Below, piece after piece: positions 8,030-16,532 of a stretch of DNA of 64,000 nucleotides. How positions within the stretch are numbered: position 1 is the stretch's first letter; the number at the start of each line of letters is the position of its first letter. Below the pieces are notes generated by a model. That model was not told the DNA's origin, did not search any database, and saw only the letters and a list, made by a program, of their open reading frames with translations. The position numbers and the translations under genes are program-made. This DNA is from an uncultured Mycoplasmatota bacterium. Lineage in GTDB: Bacteria > Bacillota_I > Bacilli_A > RF39 > UBA660. Location of the stretch: NCBI GenBank assembly GCA_900542735.1, contig UQOS01000003.1, forward strand, positions 8,936 through 72,935, read 5' to 3'.

Positions 8030-9286
8030 ATGAAAGTATTAGAAATTAATGGTGGAAAACCTCTTACAGGAACCATTCGTATTAGTGGTGCTAAAAATGC
8101 ATCTGTTGCTTTAATACCAGCAGCTATTTTAGCAGATAGTGAGGTAACCATCTGTAATGTTCCTGAAATCACAGATACTGATGCCCTAACTGAAATTTTA
8201 GAATATTTAGGAGCAACAGTAAAAAGAGCAAGTGAAAGTGTTTTAATTAATCCAACTACAATTGAAAACAAAGAAATTCCTAAAGAATTATCAACAAAGC
8301 TTCGTGCTTCTTACTATTTTATGGCAGCATTACTTGGTAAATATAAATATGTTGAAATGTATTTTCCAGGTGGGTGCAATATAGGAGCAAGACCAATCGA
8401 CCAAACTTTAAAAAGTTTTAGAGCACTAGGAGCAACTGTAGAAGAAGACAACAACAAATATAAAATTTATGCTGATAAATTAAAAGGTGCCCATATTTAC
8501 TTAGATATGCCAAGTGTTGGTGCAACCATTAATGCTATGCTAGCATCTGTTAAAGCAGAAGGTGAAACCACAATAGAAAATGCAGCAAAAGAACCAGAAG
8601 TTGTAAATGTGGCAGTATTTTTAAATGGAATGGGTGCTAAAATTACTGGTGCTGGAACTAGTGAAATAAAAATTAAAGGAGTAAATTCTCTAAAAGGATG
8701 TTATACAGAAGTAATACCAGATAGAATAGAAGCTGGAACATATGTAATAGCTGGAGCTTTAATGGGAGAAAAATTAAAAATTGATAACATTATTCCTGAA
8801 CATATTGAAATGCTAACTTTAAAACTAAAAGAAATGGGAGTTCCTATTAATATTGGTCCTGACTATATCATAGTATCAAAAGGAAACAATTTAAAACCAG
8901 TTAGTATTAAGACACAAGGCTATCCTGGATTTGCAACCGATTTGCAACAACCAGTAACAACCCTTTTAACGCAATGTGAGGGAACTTCTACTTTAGAAGA
9001 AACAATTTATGAAAATAGATTCCAAAATGTACCATATTTAAATAAATTAGGTGCAAATATCGAAATTGATGAAAAACAAATTCATATCAAAGGAAAAACA
9101 GAATTAGTAGGAACAACAGTAGAAGCAACTGATTTAAGAGCAGGTGCTTGTCTAGTATTAGCAGGATTACTTGCTAGTGGTACTACCAAAGTCGCAAATA
9201 TTGAGCATGTATTAAGAGGTTATGAAAATATTGTTCAAAAATTAACCGATGTAGGAGCAGATATTAAGTTAAAAGAAGAAAATTAA
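8030..9286 (+). CDS. murA: UDP-N-acetylglucosamine 1-carboxyvinyltransferase
   Basis: Transfers enolpyruvate from PEP to UDP-GlcNAc, the first committed step of peptidoglycan synthesis. The 418-aa product has the two-lobed EPSP-synthase fold: RISGAKNASVAL with the catalytic Lys near the N terminus, and the PEP-binding loop YFPGGCNIGARP with the active Cys at residue 116, the residue attacked by fosfomycin. ATG 8030 follows GGAGG at a normal distance; the upstream TTG 8018 would overlap that site. A hairpin terminator overlaps the end of the gene. Confidence 0.96.
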   Translation: MKVLEINGGKPLTGTIRISGAKNASVALIPAAILADSEVTICNVPEITDTDALTEILEYLGATVKRASESVLINPTTIENKEIPKELSTKLRASYYFMAALLGKYKYVEMYFPGGCNIGARPIDQTLKSFRALGATVEEDNNKYKIYADKLKGAHIYLDMPSVGATINAMLASVKAEGETTIENAAKEPEVVNVAVFLNGMGAKITGAGTSEIKIKGVNSLKGCYTEVIPDRIEAGTYVIAGALMGEKLKIDNIIPEHIEMLTLKLKEMGVPINIGPDYIIVSKGNNLKPVSIKTQGYPGFATDLQQPVTTLLTQCEGTSTLEETIYENRFQNVPYLNKLGANIEIDEKQIHIKGKTELVGTTVEATDLRAGACLVLAGLLASGTTKVANIEHVLRGYENIVQKLTDVGADIKLKEEN

Positions 9287-9300
9287 TCTTCTTTTTTTCT
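9271..9300 (+). terminator. Terminator of murA
   Basis: AAAAGAAGA (9271-9279) pairs with TCTTCTTTT (9287-9295), then a T-rich run. It includes the last codons of murA. Confidence 0.75.
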
Positions 9301-9338
9301 TTTTTGTGGTATAATATGTGGCACAAAGGAGAAAGACT

Positions 9339-10145
9339 ATGAACTGGAATGATGTTACTAATAAATTAGTAGAAATAGAAAACCTACAACAACTTTTAAC
9401 CATAAAAATATCAGACTCTAAAAGTAAAGAAATAATAGCTAGGTACAATAAGTATCATGACATAACAAAAGACAGTATAAATAAATTAAACAATGCAGTT
9501 TTAGAAAATCGGATTAGAAAAACTCCTTTTCAATTTATTTTACTATCAGTAGTTATGAATAAAAAAATTCCGCTTACTATGGAAGAAATATATGATAGTA
9601 TGAGTGATAATTTAGAAACAACTATCAGTTATTTAAATAATCTTCAAAAAAAGTATGAAGATATGATTAAAATTTTTGATATTGTTTTCAAAATAGAAGA
9701 ACTATCACAAATAGAGCTTACAACAGTTACTGATTATGAAAATGGAGTATATATAAAAGTATTAAATAAATATAATGCAGCTTTCTTAGAATTTTTACAG
9801 CAAGATGTAAAAGAATCTGCTTCGCTTATCAAGAATACCACTAAAGAATTAATGGAAAATTTAAGTAAAAATGAAAGAAGTAAGCTATTACAAGAAATGA
9901 TTCCGTTATCATATGATCGAAACGCTTTTACATACATAGACGAAATAAAAACAGTTAAGAGTATTTATAAAAATCCAACAGTTCCATTAAGAGATGAATT
10001 ATATATTTACAAATTACTCCTATATTTTAAAGAAACTGTCTATATTTCCTTAGAGGAATACTTTAGTAAGCAAGATATTTCTAAACTTATATCTTTCTTT
10101 GAAGAAGTATTATCTATTAAAGAAGATAAAATAAAAAAAGTCTAA
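9339..10145 (+). CDS. Hypothetical helical protein
   Basis: A 268-aa, charged, almost wholly alpha-helical protein without signal peptide, membrane segment or motif that I recognise. It has its own extended -10 promoter (TGGTATAAT at about 9307-9315) right after the murA terminator and its own terminator behind. AAAGGAG before ATG 9339 sets the start; the frame can be read from 9318, but that codon lies upstream of the ribosome site. Its charged helical style recalls the unknown proteins at 32329 and 49631, with no sequence match I could see. Confidence 0.6.
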   Translation: MNWNDVTNKLVEIENLQQLLTIKISDSKSKEIIARYNKYHDITKDSINKLNNAVLENRIRKTPFQFILLSVVMNKKIPLTMEEIYDSMSDNLETTISYLNNLQKKYEDMIKIFDIVFKIEELSQIELTTVTDYENGVYIKVLNKYNAAFLEFLQQDVKESASLIKNTTKELMENLSKNERSKLLQEMIPLSYDRNAFTYIDEIKTVKSIYKNPTVPLRDELYIYKLLLYFKETVYISLEEYFSKQDISKLISFFEEVLSIKEDKIKKV

Positions 10146-10168
10146 AATCATCTAAAATGAAATAAACT

Positions 10169-10192
10169 AAGAATAGGTAACTATTCTTTTTA
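10169..10192 (+). terminator. Terminator between the 9339 gene and the SGNH hydrolase
   Basis: AAGAATAG (10169-10176), loop GTAA, CTATTCTT (10181-10188), then T-rich. A GGAGG site for the next gene follows just outside the hairpin. Confidence 0.75.
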
Positions 10193-10204
10193 TTTGGAGG
10201 TTTT

Positions 10205-10927
10205 ATGAAAAAGAAAAAATTAATAAAATATTTAATCCTAATATTATTACTATTATCAGTTTATGGAATTTACCATTTCTTTAAAACAGATAAAATTAAT
10301 TATATTGCGTTAGGAGATTCTGTTGCTGAAGGAATGAATCCTTATGGAGAAGTAGGCTATAGTTATACAGATTACTTAGCTGAATTACTTCAAAAAGATC
10401 ATAAATTATCTTATTACACCAAAAAATATACGAAAAGTGGATATGTAACCGAAGATATTATCAGAAATCTACAAACAAATAATAACTTAAAAAAAGATTT
10501 AAGAGAGTCAAACTTAGTCACAATTTCAATTGGAGCTAATGATTTTCTACATAAAATAGATTTAAAAAGTTTAGATGTATCTAATATAATTGGACTTAAA
10601 AATAAAGTAACAGAAGTATTACCAGACATTGAAAAATGTATAAAAGAAGTTAGAAAATATGCAAAAGATGATATCATAATCGTTGGCTATTATAATCCAA
10701 TTCCTTTTTTATTTAATACAAGTGGAAACGATTTAGATGAATTATTTGCCTACATTGATGATGAATACAATAAAATAGCTAACAAAAACAATTGCCGTTA
10801 TCTTTCTATGTACCAATTATTCAAAAAAAACACAAACTTTTTACCAAATCCAGCTGATATTCATCCAAACTTAGATGGCTATCAAGAAATGGCTAACCAA
10901 ATATACTCCTTCTACCGTGGAAAATAA
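10205..10927 (+). CDS. Membrane-anchored SGNH/GDSL hydrolase
   Basis: A 240-aa esterase/lipase-type protein. A lysine-rich start and a hydrophobic segment (residues 5-26) should anchor it outside the membrane. All SGNH blocks are present: GDSVAEG with the nucleophile Ser39, a Gly in block II, GAND with Asn in the oxyanion hole, and DIHPN with Asp218/His220 completing the triad. Family members deacylate lipids, acetylated sugars or peptidoglycan; the real substrate is not visible. TTTGGAGG lies before the ATG. The rpmE promoter follows closely. Confidence 0.88.
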   Translation: MKKKKLIKYLILILLLLSVYGIYHFFKTDKINYIALGDSVAEGMNPYGEVGYSYTDYLAELLQKDHKLSYYTKKYTKSGYVTEDIIRNLQTNNNLKKDLRESNLVTISIGANDFLHKIDLKSLDVSNIIGLKNKVTEVLPDIEKCIKEVRKYAKDDIIIVGYYNPIPFLFNTSGNDLDELFAYIDDEYNKIANKNNCRYLSMYQLFKKNTNFLPNPADIHPNLDGYQEMANQIYSFYRGK

Positions 10928-10939
10928 AGAAAAAATATC

Positions 10940-10968
10940 TTGAAAAGTATAAGAATTACTGCTATAAT
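10940..10968 (+). promoter_or_regulatory. Sigma-A promoter for rpmE
   Basis: TTGAAA (10940-10945), exactly 17 nt, TATAAT (10963-10968). Near-consensus, fitting a highly expressed ribosomal protein gene with a 5' leader of about 90 nt. Confidence 0.85.
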
Positions 10969-10987
10969 AAAAACGCATTTAATTACT

Positions 10988-11050
10988 ATGGCATACATAT
11001 AACTGCCATGGCGAAGAAAAGGCTCTAGAATATTCTAGATATAATCTAGA
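10988..11050 (+). promoter_or_regulatory. Structured 5' leader of rpmE with alternative hairpins
   Basis: The leader holds one hairpin, ATGGCA (10988-10993) with TGCCAT (11004-11009). It also holds three copies of TCTAGA at 11024, 11034 and 11045. The middle copy can pair with either neighbour, so two mutually exclusive hairpins are possible right before the AAAGGAG ribosome site. Autoregulatory L31 leaders are known in several bacterial groups; that this is one is inference. Confidence 0.45.
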
Positions 11051-11067
11051 TACGAAAGGAGATAATT

Positions 11068-11271
11068 ATGAAAAAGGGAATTCATCCAGAAATGAAAGAA
11101 GCAACTGTAAAATGTGCTTGTGGAGAAACATTTAAAGTAATGTCTACAAAAGAAGAAATTCATGTAGAAGTTTGTTCTAAATGTCATCCATTCTATACTG
11201 GAAAACAATCAAGAGCATCTAAGACTGGACGTGTAGAAAAATTCAATCAAAAATATGGTTTTGATAAGTAA
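11068..11271 (+). CDS. rpmE: 50S ribosomal protein L31, zinc-binding form
   Basis: Small protein of the large ribosomal subunit that bridges to the 30S head. The 67-aa product begins MKKGIHPEM and has the four zinc-binding cysteines of the C+ form (C16, C18, C36, C39) and a basic C terminus ending in VEKFNQKYGF. It has a strong promoter, a structured leader, an AAAGGAG site and a terminator, so it is a monocistronic unit, perhaps controlled by its own product. Confidence 0.95.
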   Translation: MKKGIHPEMKEATVKCACGETFKVMSTKEEIHVEVCSKCHPFYTGKQSRASKTGRVEKFNQKYGFDK

Positions 11272-11300
11272 GATAAAGCTATTTAGTTTTATCTTTTTAT
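11271..11300 (+). terminator. Terminator of rpmE
   Basis: AGATAAA (11271-11277) pairs with TTTATCT (11288-11294), then a T run. Confidence 0.7.
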
Positions 11301-11338
11301 TTTGCTAAAATTGGGTATAATAAAATTGGTGGATAATT

Positions 11339-12646
11339 ATGAAAGAAATTACATTAGAAAAAATTAAAAAATATAATGAGGAGTTTAATAGTAATAAATG
11401 GAATAAGATTATTTCTAATGCTATTACTACAAATGGTATTAATAATACCTGTTTTAATCCGAGTGTTTTAACTACCAATCAAAATGTATTTAGTATTGAA
11501 TTACCAGATAGTAAAAGAATGGATCAAAAAAAGAGTGGTCGTTGTTGGGCATTTGCTGGTATGAACATGTTAAAACATGATATTGCCAAAAACTTAAACA
11601 TAAAAGTAGAAGATATTGACCTATCAGTAAACTATTTAACTTTTTTTGATAAGTTAGAAAAATCCAACACAATCTATGAAAACATTATTTCACTAGAAGA
11701 TGTAAACTACGATACTATCAATGAATTAAAAATTGGAAATTTAGAAGAAGGAGGTTATTTTGAATTTTTTAGAGAATTAGTTAAAAAATATGGAATCGTA
11801 CCTTCTACTTATATGAGAGAAAATGTAACGAGTGAAGATAGCAGTAGTTTGATGATAGTATATGATGAAAAAATAAAGAAAGATATTTCTAAACTAATAA
11901 CAGCTAAAAAAGAGGGAAAAACAAAAGATTATTTAGAAAAAATGATAGAAAAAATGGTATCTGAAAACTATATCATATTAGCGAAAATGTTAGGAGAACC
12001 ACCATTAGAAATTAATTTTGAGTATCGAAATAAAGATAATATTTTAATTACTAAAAAACTAACGCCACAAGAATTCTATCACCGTTATTCATCATTAAAT
12101 TTAGATGATTTTGTATCGGTTGGTAGCATGAAAATGTATAATAAAGAATACTATAAAATCTATCAAAAACAGTATTCTAGAAATATTTTGGCTACTAGTA
12201 CCGTTAAATTTTTAAATCTACCATTAACGGAGTTTAAAAATCTAATTGTTTCTGAGTTAAAAGATGGTATTCCTGTTTGGTTTGGTGCAGAAGTAAAGAA
12301 AATGCGTAATCAAGAAAATGGAATCTTAGATATGAATTCTTATAACTATGAAGAAGTTTTTAATTATGAAAGACTAACACAAGAAGAAAACTTAAACCTT
12401 CATGCAATAACACTAGCGCATGCCATGAGTTTTGTAGGAGTGCATATTGTTGATGATAAAATTATTCGTTGGAAAGTAGAAAATAGTTGGGGTGACAAAG
12501 ATAATAAAGGTTATTTTATTATGAATGATAACTATTTTGATGAATTTGTAATGAATGCTGTTGTGAAAAAAGAATATTTAACTAGTAAACAATTAGAAAT
12601 GTTAAATCAAGAAGCAATCAATATGAACCCTAATGATCCATTTTAA
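11339..12646 (+). CDS. pepC: Aminopeptidase C (bleomycin-hydrolase family)
   Basis: Cytoplasmic papain-type cysteine aminopeptidase that trims peptides from the N terminus; typical for peptide users such as lactic acid bacteria. The 435-aa product has the full triad: Cys69 in QKKSGRCWAFAGMN, a His in LAHAMSFVGVH, and an Asn in VENSWGDKDNKGYF. Family members form hexamers with an inner active site. A GGTGG site precedes the ATG, and a TATAAT lies just upstream. The C terminus ends NPNDPF; in related enzymes the last residues reach into the active site. Confidence 0.95.
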   Translation: MKEITLEKIKKYNEEFNSNKWNKIISNAITTNGINNTCFNPSVLTTNQNVFSIELPDSKRMDQKKSGRCWAFAGMNMLKHDIAKNLNIKVEDIDLSVNYLTFFDKLEKSNTIYENIISLEDVNYDTINELKIGNLEEGGYFEFFRELVKKYGIVPSTYMRENVTSEDSSSLMIVYDEKIKKDISKLITAKKEGKTKDYLEKMIEKMVSENYIILAKMLGEPPLEINFEYRNKDNILITKKLTPQEFYHRYSSLNLDDFVSVGSMKMYNKEYYKIYQKQYSRNILATSTVKFLNLPLTEFKNLIVSELKDGIPVWFGAEVKKMRNQENGILDMNSYNYEEVFNYERLTQEENLNLHAITLAHAMSFVGVHIVDDKIIRWKVENSWGDKDNKGYFIMNDNYFDEFVMNAVVKKEYLTSKQLEMLNQEAINMNPNDPF

Positions 12647-12718
12647 AAAAGATGAATTTGCTTTTTCCACAATTACTGTGAATTATATGATATAATTTTC
12701 TATGATAGAGGTGAATAT

Positions 12719-13162
12719 ATGAAAATAGGAATCGCAAATGACCATCGTGGTTACAAATTAAAAACAAAATTAATCCCATACTTGTTGAAAAAAGGTTATG
12801 AAGTAGAAGATTATGGAACTTTATCAACAGAATCTGTGGATTACCCTGATTATGGAATTCTATTAGGGGAAAAAGTAAGAGATAAAGTTGTAGATTATGG
12901 AATCGCTATTTGTGGAAGTGGTATCGGTATTAGTATTGCTTGTAACAAAGTAAAAAAAGTAAGATGTGCTAAAGTAAACAATGTAAGAGAAGCAAGACTA
13001 TGTCGTTTAGATAATGATGCAAATATCATTGCTTTAAATGAAAAAATGCATCTTTTTGAAGCAAAAGACATTATTGATGTGTTCTTAAATACAAAGTATC
13101 AAAAGGAAGAACGCTTTCAAAGAAGAATTGATAAAATTACGAAATATGAGGAGAAAAAATAA
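12719..13162 (+). CDS. rpiB: Ribose-5-phosphate isomerase B
   Basis: Interconverts ribulose 5-phosphate and ribose 5-phosphate (or allose/galactose phosphates in some members) in the pentose phosphate pathway. The 147-aa product starts with MKIGIANDHRGYKLK, whose Asp and His shape the active site, and carries ICGSGIGISIACNK with the catalytic Cys. GAGGTG precedes the ATG, and a TATAAT at 12691-12696 may be its -10 element. Its TAA overlaps the ATG of the next gene. In B. subtilis rpiB stands upstream of the ATP synthase operon; here that operon is absent. Confidence 0.93.
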   Translation: MKIGIANDHRGYKLKTKLIPYLLKKGYEVEDYGTLSTESVDYPDYGILLGEKVRDKVVDYGIAICGSGIGISIACNKVKKVRCAKVNNVREARLCRLDNDANIIALNEKMHLFEAKDIIDVFLNTKYQKEERFQRRIDKITKYEEKK

Positions 13163-13359
13163 TGAGTGCCAAATTCTTTTTATATCTTTTTTCCACAATC
13201 TTAGTAATTTACTCTTTTGATTCTATTAATATTAATCAAATATTTAAAAAAAATAAAGTCGTACAAGCTAGAATCTTTTATTTTATTCTAGCTTTATGCA
13301 TGATAGAACTATTAACTTCTTTCTTTTATAATTTATTTGAAGCTACAAAATTTATTTAA
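13162..13359 (+). CDS. DUF1146 (YwzB-type) small membrane protein
   Basis: A 65-aa protein with two membrane segments (about residues 3-22 and 40-60) separated by a short basic loop, IFKKNKVVQARIFYFIL. The loop and second segment match the YwzB pattern that I recall (a basic KK, then Gln-Ala-Arg, then a hydrophobic helix). Function is unknown. The start overlaps the rpiB stop (TAATG), so the two are translationally coupled. In Bacillus the homologue also lies just upstream of the murA-spoIIQ-spoIIID region. Confidence 0.7.
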   Translation: MSAKFFLYLFSTILVIYSFDSININQIFKKNKVVQARIFYFILALCMIELLTSFFYNLFEATKFI

Positions 13360-13363
13360 TTTT

Positions 13364-13392
13364 GTATAAAAATTTTCATTTTGGTAACACTC
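13364..13392 (+). promoter_or_regulatory. Candidate sigma-F promoter of spoIIQ
   Basis: GTATA at 13364-13368, a 14-nt spacer and GGTAACACTC at 13383-13392. The latter fits nine of ten positions of the forespore sigma-F -10 pattern GGNRANAMTR. spoIIQ is a sigma-F gene in B. subtilis. Against it, the spacer is one base short and the RNA would begin right at the ribosome site. Confidence 0.4.
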
Positions 13393-13409
13393 TTAATGAG
13401 GTGAAAAAA

Positions 13410-14030
13410 ATGAAAAAGAAATTAGTTTTGAAACCATTTGTAATTCCAACACTGTATTTAACATTTTCTCTAGCTATTATGATAGGTTTATTTTTATCTA
13501 TTGATGTTACCCAAGAAAAAGAAAATTTAACCTATGTTAGTAGTGCTATTCTAGATGAATATGTACCAGTTATAAATACAGTAGAAAAGGTAAGAAGACC
13601 TTATACAGATGGAAATGTCGTAATTGCTAATAATTACTATGACTACCAATCATCAGAAGAAGAACAACAGTCATCTATTCTTTACCATGAAAATACTTAT
13701 ATTCAAAACACAGGTATTAACTACAAATCTGATAATAGTTTTGATGTAATAAGTATCATGAAAGGTGAAGTAATAGAAGTAGAAGAGAAAGAACTCCTTG
13801 GAAAAAGTGTAACAATAAGACATGAAAACAATATAATAAGTGTTTATCAAAGTCTAGGTGAAACAAATGTCAAAAAAGGAGATAAGGTAGAAGCAGGTCA
13901 AATTATTGGTAAAAGTGGAAAATGTGATTTAATTACAGATTCCGTAAACAATTTACATTTTGAATTATATGTAAATGGAACAATAGCAGACCCTGAAAAC
14001 CATTATGATAAAACTGTAGGAGAGTTTTAA
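13410..14030 (+). CDS. spoIIQ: Stage II sporulation protein Q (LytM-domain)
   Basis: Forespore membrane protein that, with mother-cell SpoIIIAH, forms the channel linking the two cells during engulfment. The 206-aa product has one N-terminal membrane segment (residues 10-30), a variable linker and a C-terminal M23/LytM fold from about residue 115 (DVISIMKGEVIEVEEKELLG to HFELYVNGTIADPENHY). The HFELYVNG motif is kept, but the first zinc-ligand HxxxD is missing, as in the catalytically inactive SpoIIQ of Bacillus. GAGGTGAAA before ATG 13410 sets the start. Next to spoIIID, as in Bacillus. Confidence 0.9.
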   Translation: MKKKLVLKPFVIPTLYLTFSLAIMIGLFLSIDVTQEKENLTYVSSAILDEYVPVINTVEKVRRPYTDGNVVIANNYYDYQSSEEEQQSSILYHENTYIQNTGINYKSDNSFDVISIMKGEVIEVEEKELLGKSVTIRHENNIISVYQSLGETNVKKGDKVEAGQIIGKSGKCDLITDSVNNLHFELYVNGTIADPENHYDKTVGEF

Positions 14031-14078
14031 TCTAGCATAAAGGAAAAAGTCACCAATATAATTTATTAGGTGATGAAA

Positions 14079-14336
14079 GTGAATAAACAAATAATAAAAA
14101 GGGTAGAAGAAGAAGCAGACTATATGATTGAAACAAAAGAAACAATTAGAAAAGTTGCTTCTAAATTTAGAGTTAGTAAAAGCACTGTTCATAAAGATAT
14201 CAAAGAAAGATTAAAGGAGTTAGATTTTACGAAATTTAAAATAATTCAAGATATTTTTTCTGAACACATAAGGACAAGACATATATTAGGAGGAGAGTCC
14301 ACTAGAATAAAATATTTAAGAGAAAGAAAGAGCTAG
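14079..14336 (+). CDS. spoIIID: Sporulation transcription regulator SpoIIID
   Basis: Small DNA-binding protein that adjusts sigma-E and sigma-K genes in the mother cell. About 85 aa: a helix-turn-helix (TIRKVASKFRVSKSTVHKDI) and the C-terminal basic block HILGGESTRIKYL, both typical of the family. The best ribosome site is AGGTGATG (from 14068), which fits GTG 14079; ATG 14073 lies inside that site. It is directly followed by mbl, the same order as in B. subtilis. Confidence 0.94.
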   Translation: MNKQIIKRVEEEADYMIETKETIRKVASKFRVSKSTVHKDIKERLKELDFTKFKIIQDIFSEHIRTRHILGGESTRIKYLRERKS

Positions 14337-14347
14337 AAGGTGATAAT

Positions 14348-15331
14348 ATGCGTGATATTGGGATTGACCTTGGTACTACCAATATTCTAATTTATATAAA
14401 GGGTAGGGGTATCGTTTTAAATGAACCAAGTGTAGTTAGTATTGATACTAGTACAAAAAAGGTTTTAGCAGTAGGAAAAGAAGCAAAAGAAATGTTAGGC
14501 AGAACTCCTGGAAAAGTAAAAGCCATTAAGCCAATGAAAGATGGTGTGATAGCTGATTTTGAAACTACAGAAGAAATGCTAAAACGCTTTGTGAAAAAGG
14601 CAGTAGGAAAAAATATTTTAAGAAAACCTCGTATTTTAATTTGCTGTCCTTCCAATATCACCGGAGTAGAAAAAAACGCAATCCGTGAAATAGCGGAACG
14701 CATGGGAGCAAAAAAGGTATTTTTAGAAGAAGAACCCAAAGTAGCTGCTGTAGGAGCCGGTATTGATATTTCTAAACCATCTGGTAGTATGGTAATTGAT
14801 ATTGGTGGTGGAACAACAGATATCGCTGTTTTATCTTTAGGAGGTATTGTAACAAGTGATTCATTAAGAATAGCTGGAAACACCTTTGATGAAGATATTA
14901 TGAATTTTATTAAGAATAAGTACAAGCTAATTATTGGTGAAAAAACTAGTGAAGATATTAAAAAAAGTATTGGAACAGTATTAAAGAGTAGTAAAAAAAC
15001 AAGTATTGAAATAACAGGAAGGGGTGCTACAACTGGTTTACCTGAAACGATCACAGTGGTAAGTGATGATATAATAGAAGCTTTAAAAGATGATGTGAAA
15101 AAAATAGTAGAAGCCGTAAAATTAGTATTAGAAAAAACACCCCCAGAATTAGCAGCTGATATTTCAGACAAAGGAATTATCTTAACTGGTGGTGGTGCTT
15201 TAATAGATGGTTTAGTAGAAAAACTTAGAAAAGAATTAAAAGTACCAGTATTTATTTCTGATAATCCTCTTACCAATGTAGCAGAGGGTACGGGTATTTT
15301 ATTAGATAACCTATATTTAATTGATAATTAG
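14348..15331 (+). CDS. mbl: Actin-like cell-shape protein of the MreB/Mbl family
   Basis: Forms membrane-bound filaments that guide the cell-wall elongation machinery. The 327-aa product shows the actin-type phosphate loops DIGIDLGTTNILIY (N terminus) and IDIGGGTTDIAVLSLGG (about residue 155), plus GIILTGGGALIDGL near residue 285. I call it mbl because it follows spoIIID, the position of mbl in B. subtilis; by sequence alone mreB is equally possible. A long reverse-strand open frame inside it is a shadow. Confidence 0.92.
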   Translation: MRDIGIDLGTTNILIYIKGRGIVLNEPSVVSIDTSTKKVLAVGKEAKEMLGRTPGKVKAIKPMKDGVIADFETTEEMLKRFVKKAVGKNILRKPRILICCPSNITGVEKNAIREIAERMGAKKVFLEEEPKVAAVGAGIDISKPSGSMVIDIGGGTTDIAVLSLGGIVTSDSLRIAGNTFDEDIMNFIKNKYKLIIGEKTSEDIKKSIGTVLKSSKKTSIEITGRGATTGLPETITVVSDDIIEALKDDVKKIVEAVKLVLEKTPPELAADISDKGIILTGGGALIDGLVEKLRKELKVPVFISDNPLTNVAEGTGILLDNLYLIDN

Positions 15332-15355
15332 ACCAAAAATAATGGTCTTTTTATT
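15330..15355 (+). terminator. Terminator of mbl
   Basis: GACCA (15331-15335), loop AAAATAA, TGGTC (15343-15347), then TTTTTATTTT. Confidence 0.75.
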
Positions 15356-15402
15356 TTGTGATAGAAAAAAATATGGTATAATGTGAATAATGAGGTGGAA
15401 GT

Positions 15403-16494
15403 ATGTTTGAAAGTGAAATGATAACTTCTTTCAAAATGGTTTTTATTACTTTTATTGTTAGTGCCTTAATTATGCCTATTATGAAAAAAATAGCACATCA
15501 TATAGGGGCCATTGATATTCCAAGACAAGATGAAGGTAATAGACATATTCATAAAAAACCAATTCCTAAATTAGGTGGTGTTGGTATCTTTTTAGCCTTT
15601 TTATTTGGTTATATGTTATTTGGCCAACACAGTATTAAAATGAATGCTATTTTAATAGGAAGTTTTATTATTATTTTAACAGGAATGATAGATGATATTA
15701 ATGATTTAAGGGCATCACGCCAATTAATAGCTCAATTTTTAGCTGCATCAGTTATTGTATTTTATGGTGGTATTGTTTTAACAGATATAACGGCGTTTGG
15801 ACTTCATATTGAATTTGGTATTTTTTCAAAATTAATGACGATATTATTTATAATTGGTTGTATTAATATTATCAATTTTACAGATGGTTTAGATGGCTTA
15901 AGTGGTGGAGTAACTTCTATTTTTTATATTACTACTGCGATTATTTGTTTTTATCAAGGAAGACTTGGAACTTTGGAAATGACTTTAACTTTATTAATGT
16001 TAGGTGCAACACTTGGTTTCTTAGTTCATAATTTTTATCCAGCTAAAATCTTTGCCGGACAGTGCAGTATGTTTATGGGATTTATGATTTCCATTATTTG
16101 TTTATTAGGTTTTAAAGGGACAGCTCTTACATCACTATTTGTACCACTAGCAATTCTAGGATTACCAATTCTAGATACTCTATTTGCAATTATAAGAAGA
16201 ACATTAAAGGGTCAACCAATATTTAGTGCTGATAAATCACATATCCATCATCAAATATTAGGTATGAATTTTTCACACAGAGCAACTGTTTTAATTGTTT
16301 ATTTAATTAATATACTATTTGCACTCACTTCAATTTTCTATGTGTTAAAGGACCCATTGGCTGCCAAAGTAATTTATGTTATTCTCACAGTAATTGTAGT
16401 ATGGTTTGTTTGTTATACTAATATTATTACTGAAAAAAAACCACCAAAGCTAAAAGATATAAAAAATAAAATACATAAAAGGAAAAAGAAGTAG
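15403..16494 (+). CDS. tagO: Undecaprenyl-phosphate GlcNAc-1-phosphate transferase (TagO/WecA type)
   Basis: Polytopic enzyme (about eleven membrane segments, 363 aa) that links GlcNAc-1-P to undecaprenyl phosphate, starting wall teichoic acid or other cell-wall glycan. Conserved stretches: HIHKKPIPKLGG, GMIDDINDLRASRQ, INFTDGLDGLSGG, and HIHHQILGM, whose HIHH form marks the WecA/TagO branch rather than MraY. The C terminus is Lys-rich. An extended -10 (TGGTATAAT) lies upstream and a terminator behind. Which polymer is made cannot be told here. Confidence 0.88.
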   Translation: MFESEMITSFKMVFITFIVSALIMPIMKKIAHHIGAIDIPRQDEGNRHIHKKPIPKLGGVGIFLAFLFGYMLFGQHSIKMNAILIGSFIIILTGMIDDINDLRASRQLIAQFLAASVIVFYGGIVLTDITAFGLHIEFGIFSKLMTILFIIGCINIINFTDGLDGLSGGVTSIFYITTAIICFYQGRLGTLEMTLTLLMLGATLGFLVHNFYPAKIFAGQCSMFMGFMISIICLLGFKGTALTSLFVPLAILGLPILDTLFAIIRRTLKGQPIFSADKSHIHHQILGMNFSHRATVLIVYLINILFALTSIFYVLKDPLAAKVIYVILTVIVVWFVCYTNIITEKKPPKLKDIKNKIHKRKKK

Positions 16495-16515
16495 TACCCA
16501 ATATACTACTTTTTT
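16491..16515 (+). terminator. Terminator of tagO
   Basis: GTAGTA (16491-16496), short loop, TACTAC (16504-16509), then six T. It overlaps the stop codon; the agrA ribosome site TAGGAGG follows. Confidence 0.7.
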
Positions 16516-16532
16516 CTAATTAGGAGGAGTCT

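Noticed and set aside
14392..15276. A 294-codon open frame on the minus strand opposite mbl
   Set aside because: It is fully inside the clear MreB/Mbl gene, has no ribosome site and reads as low-complexity Ser/Ile/Phe sequence, the mirror of an AT-rich gene.
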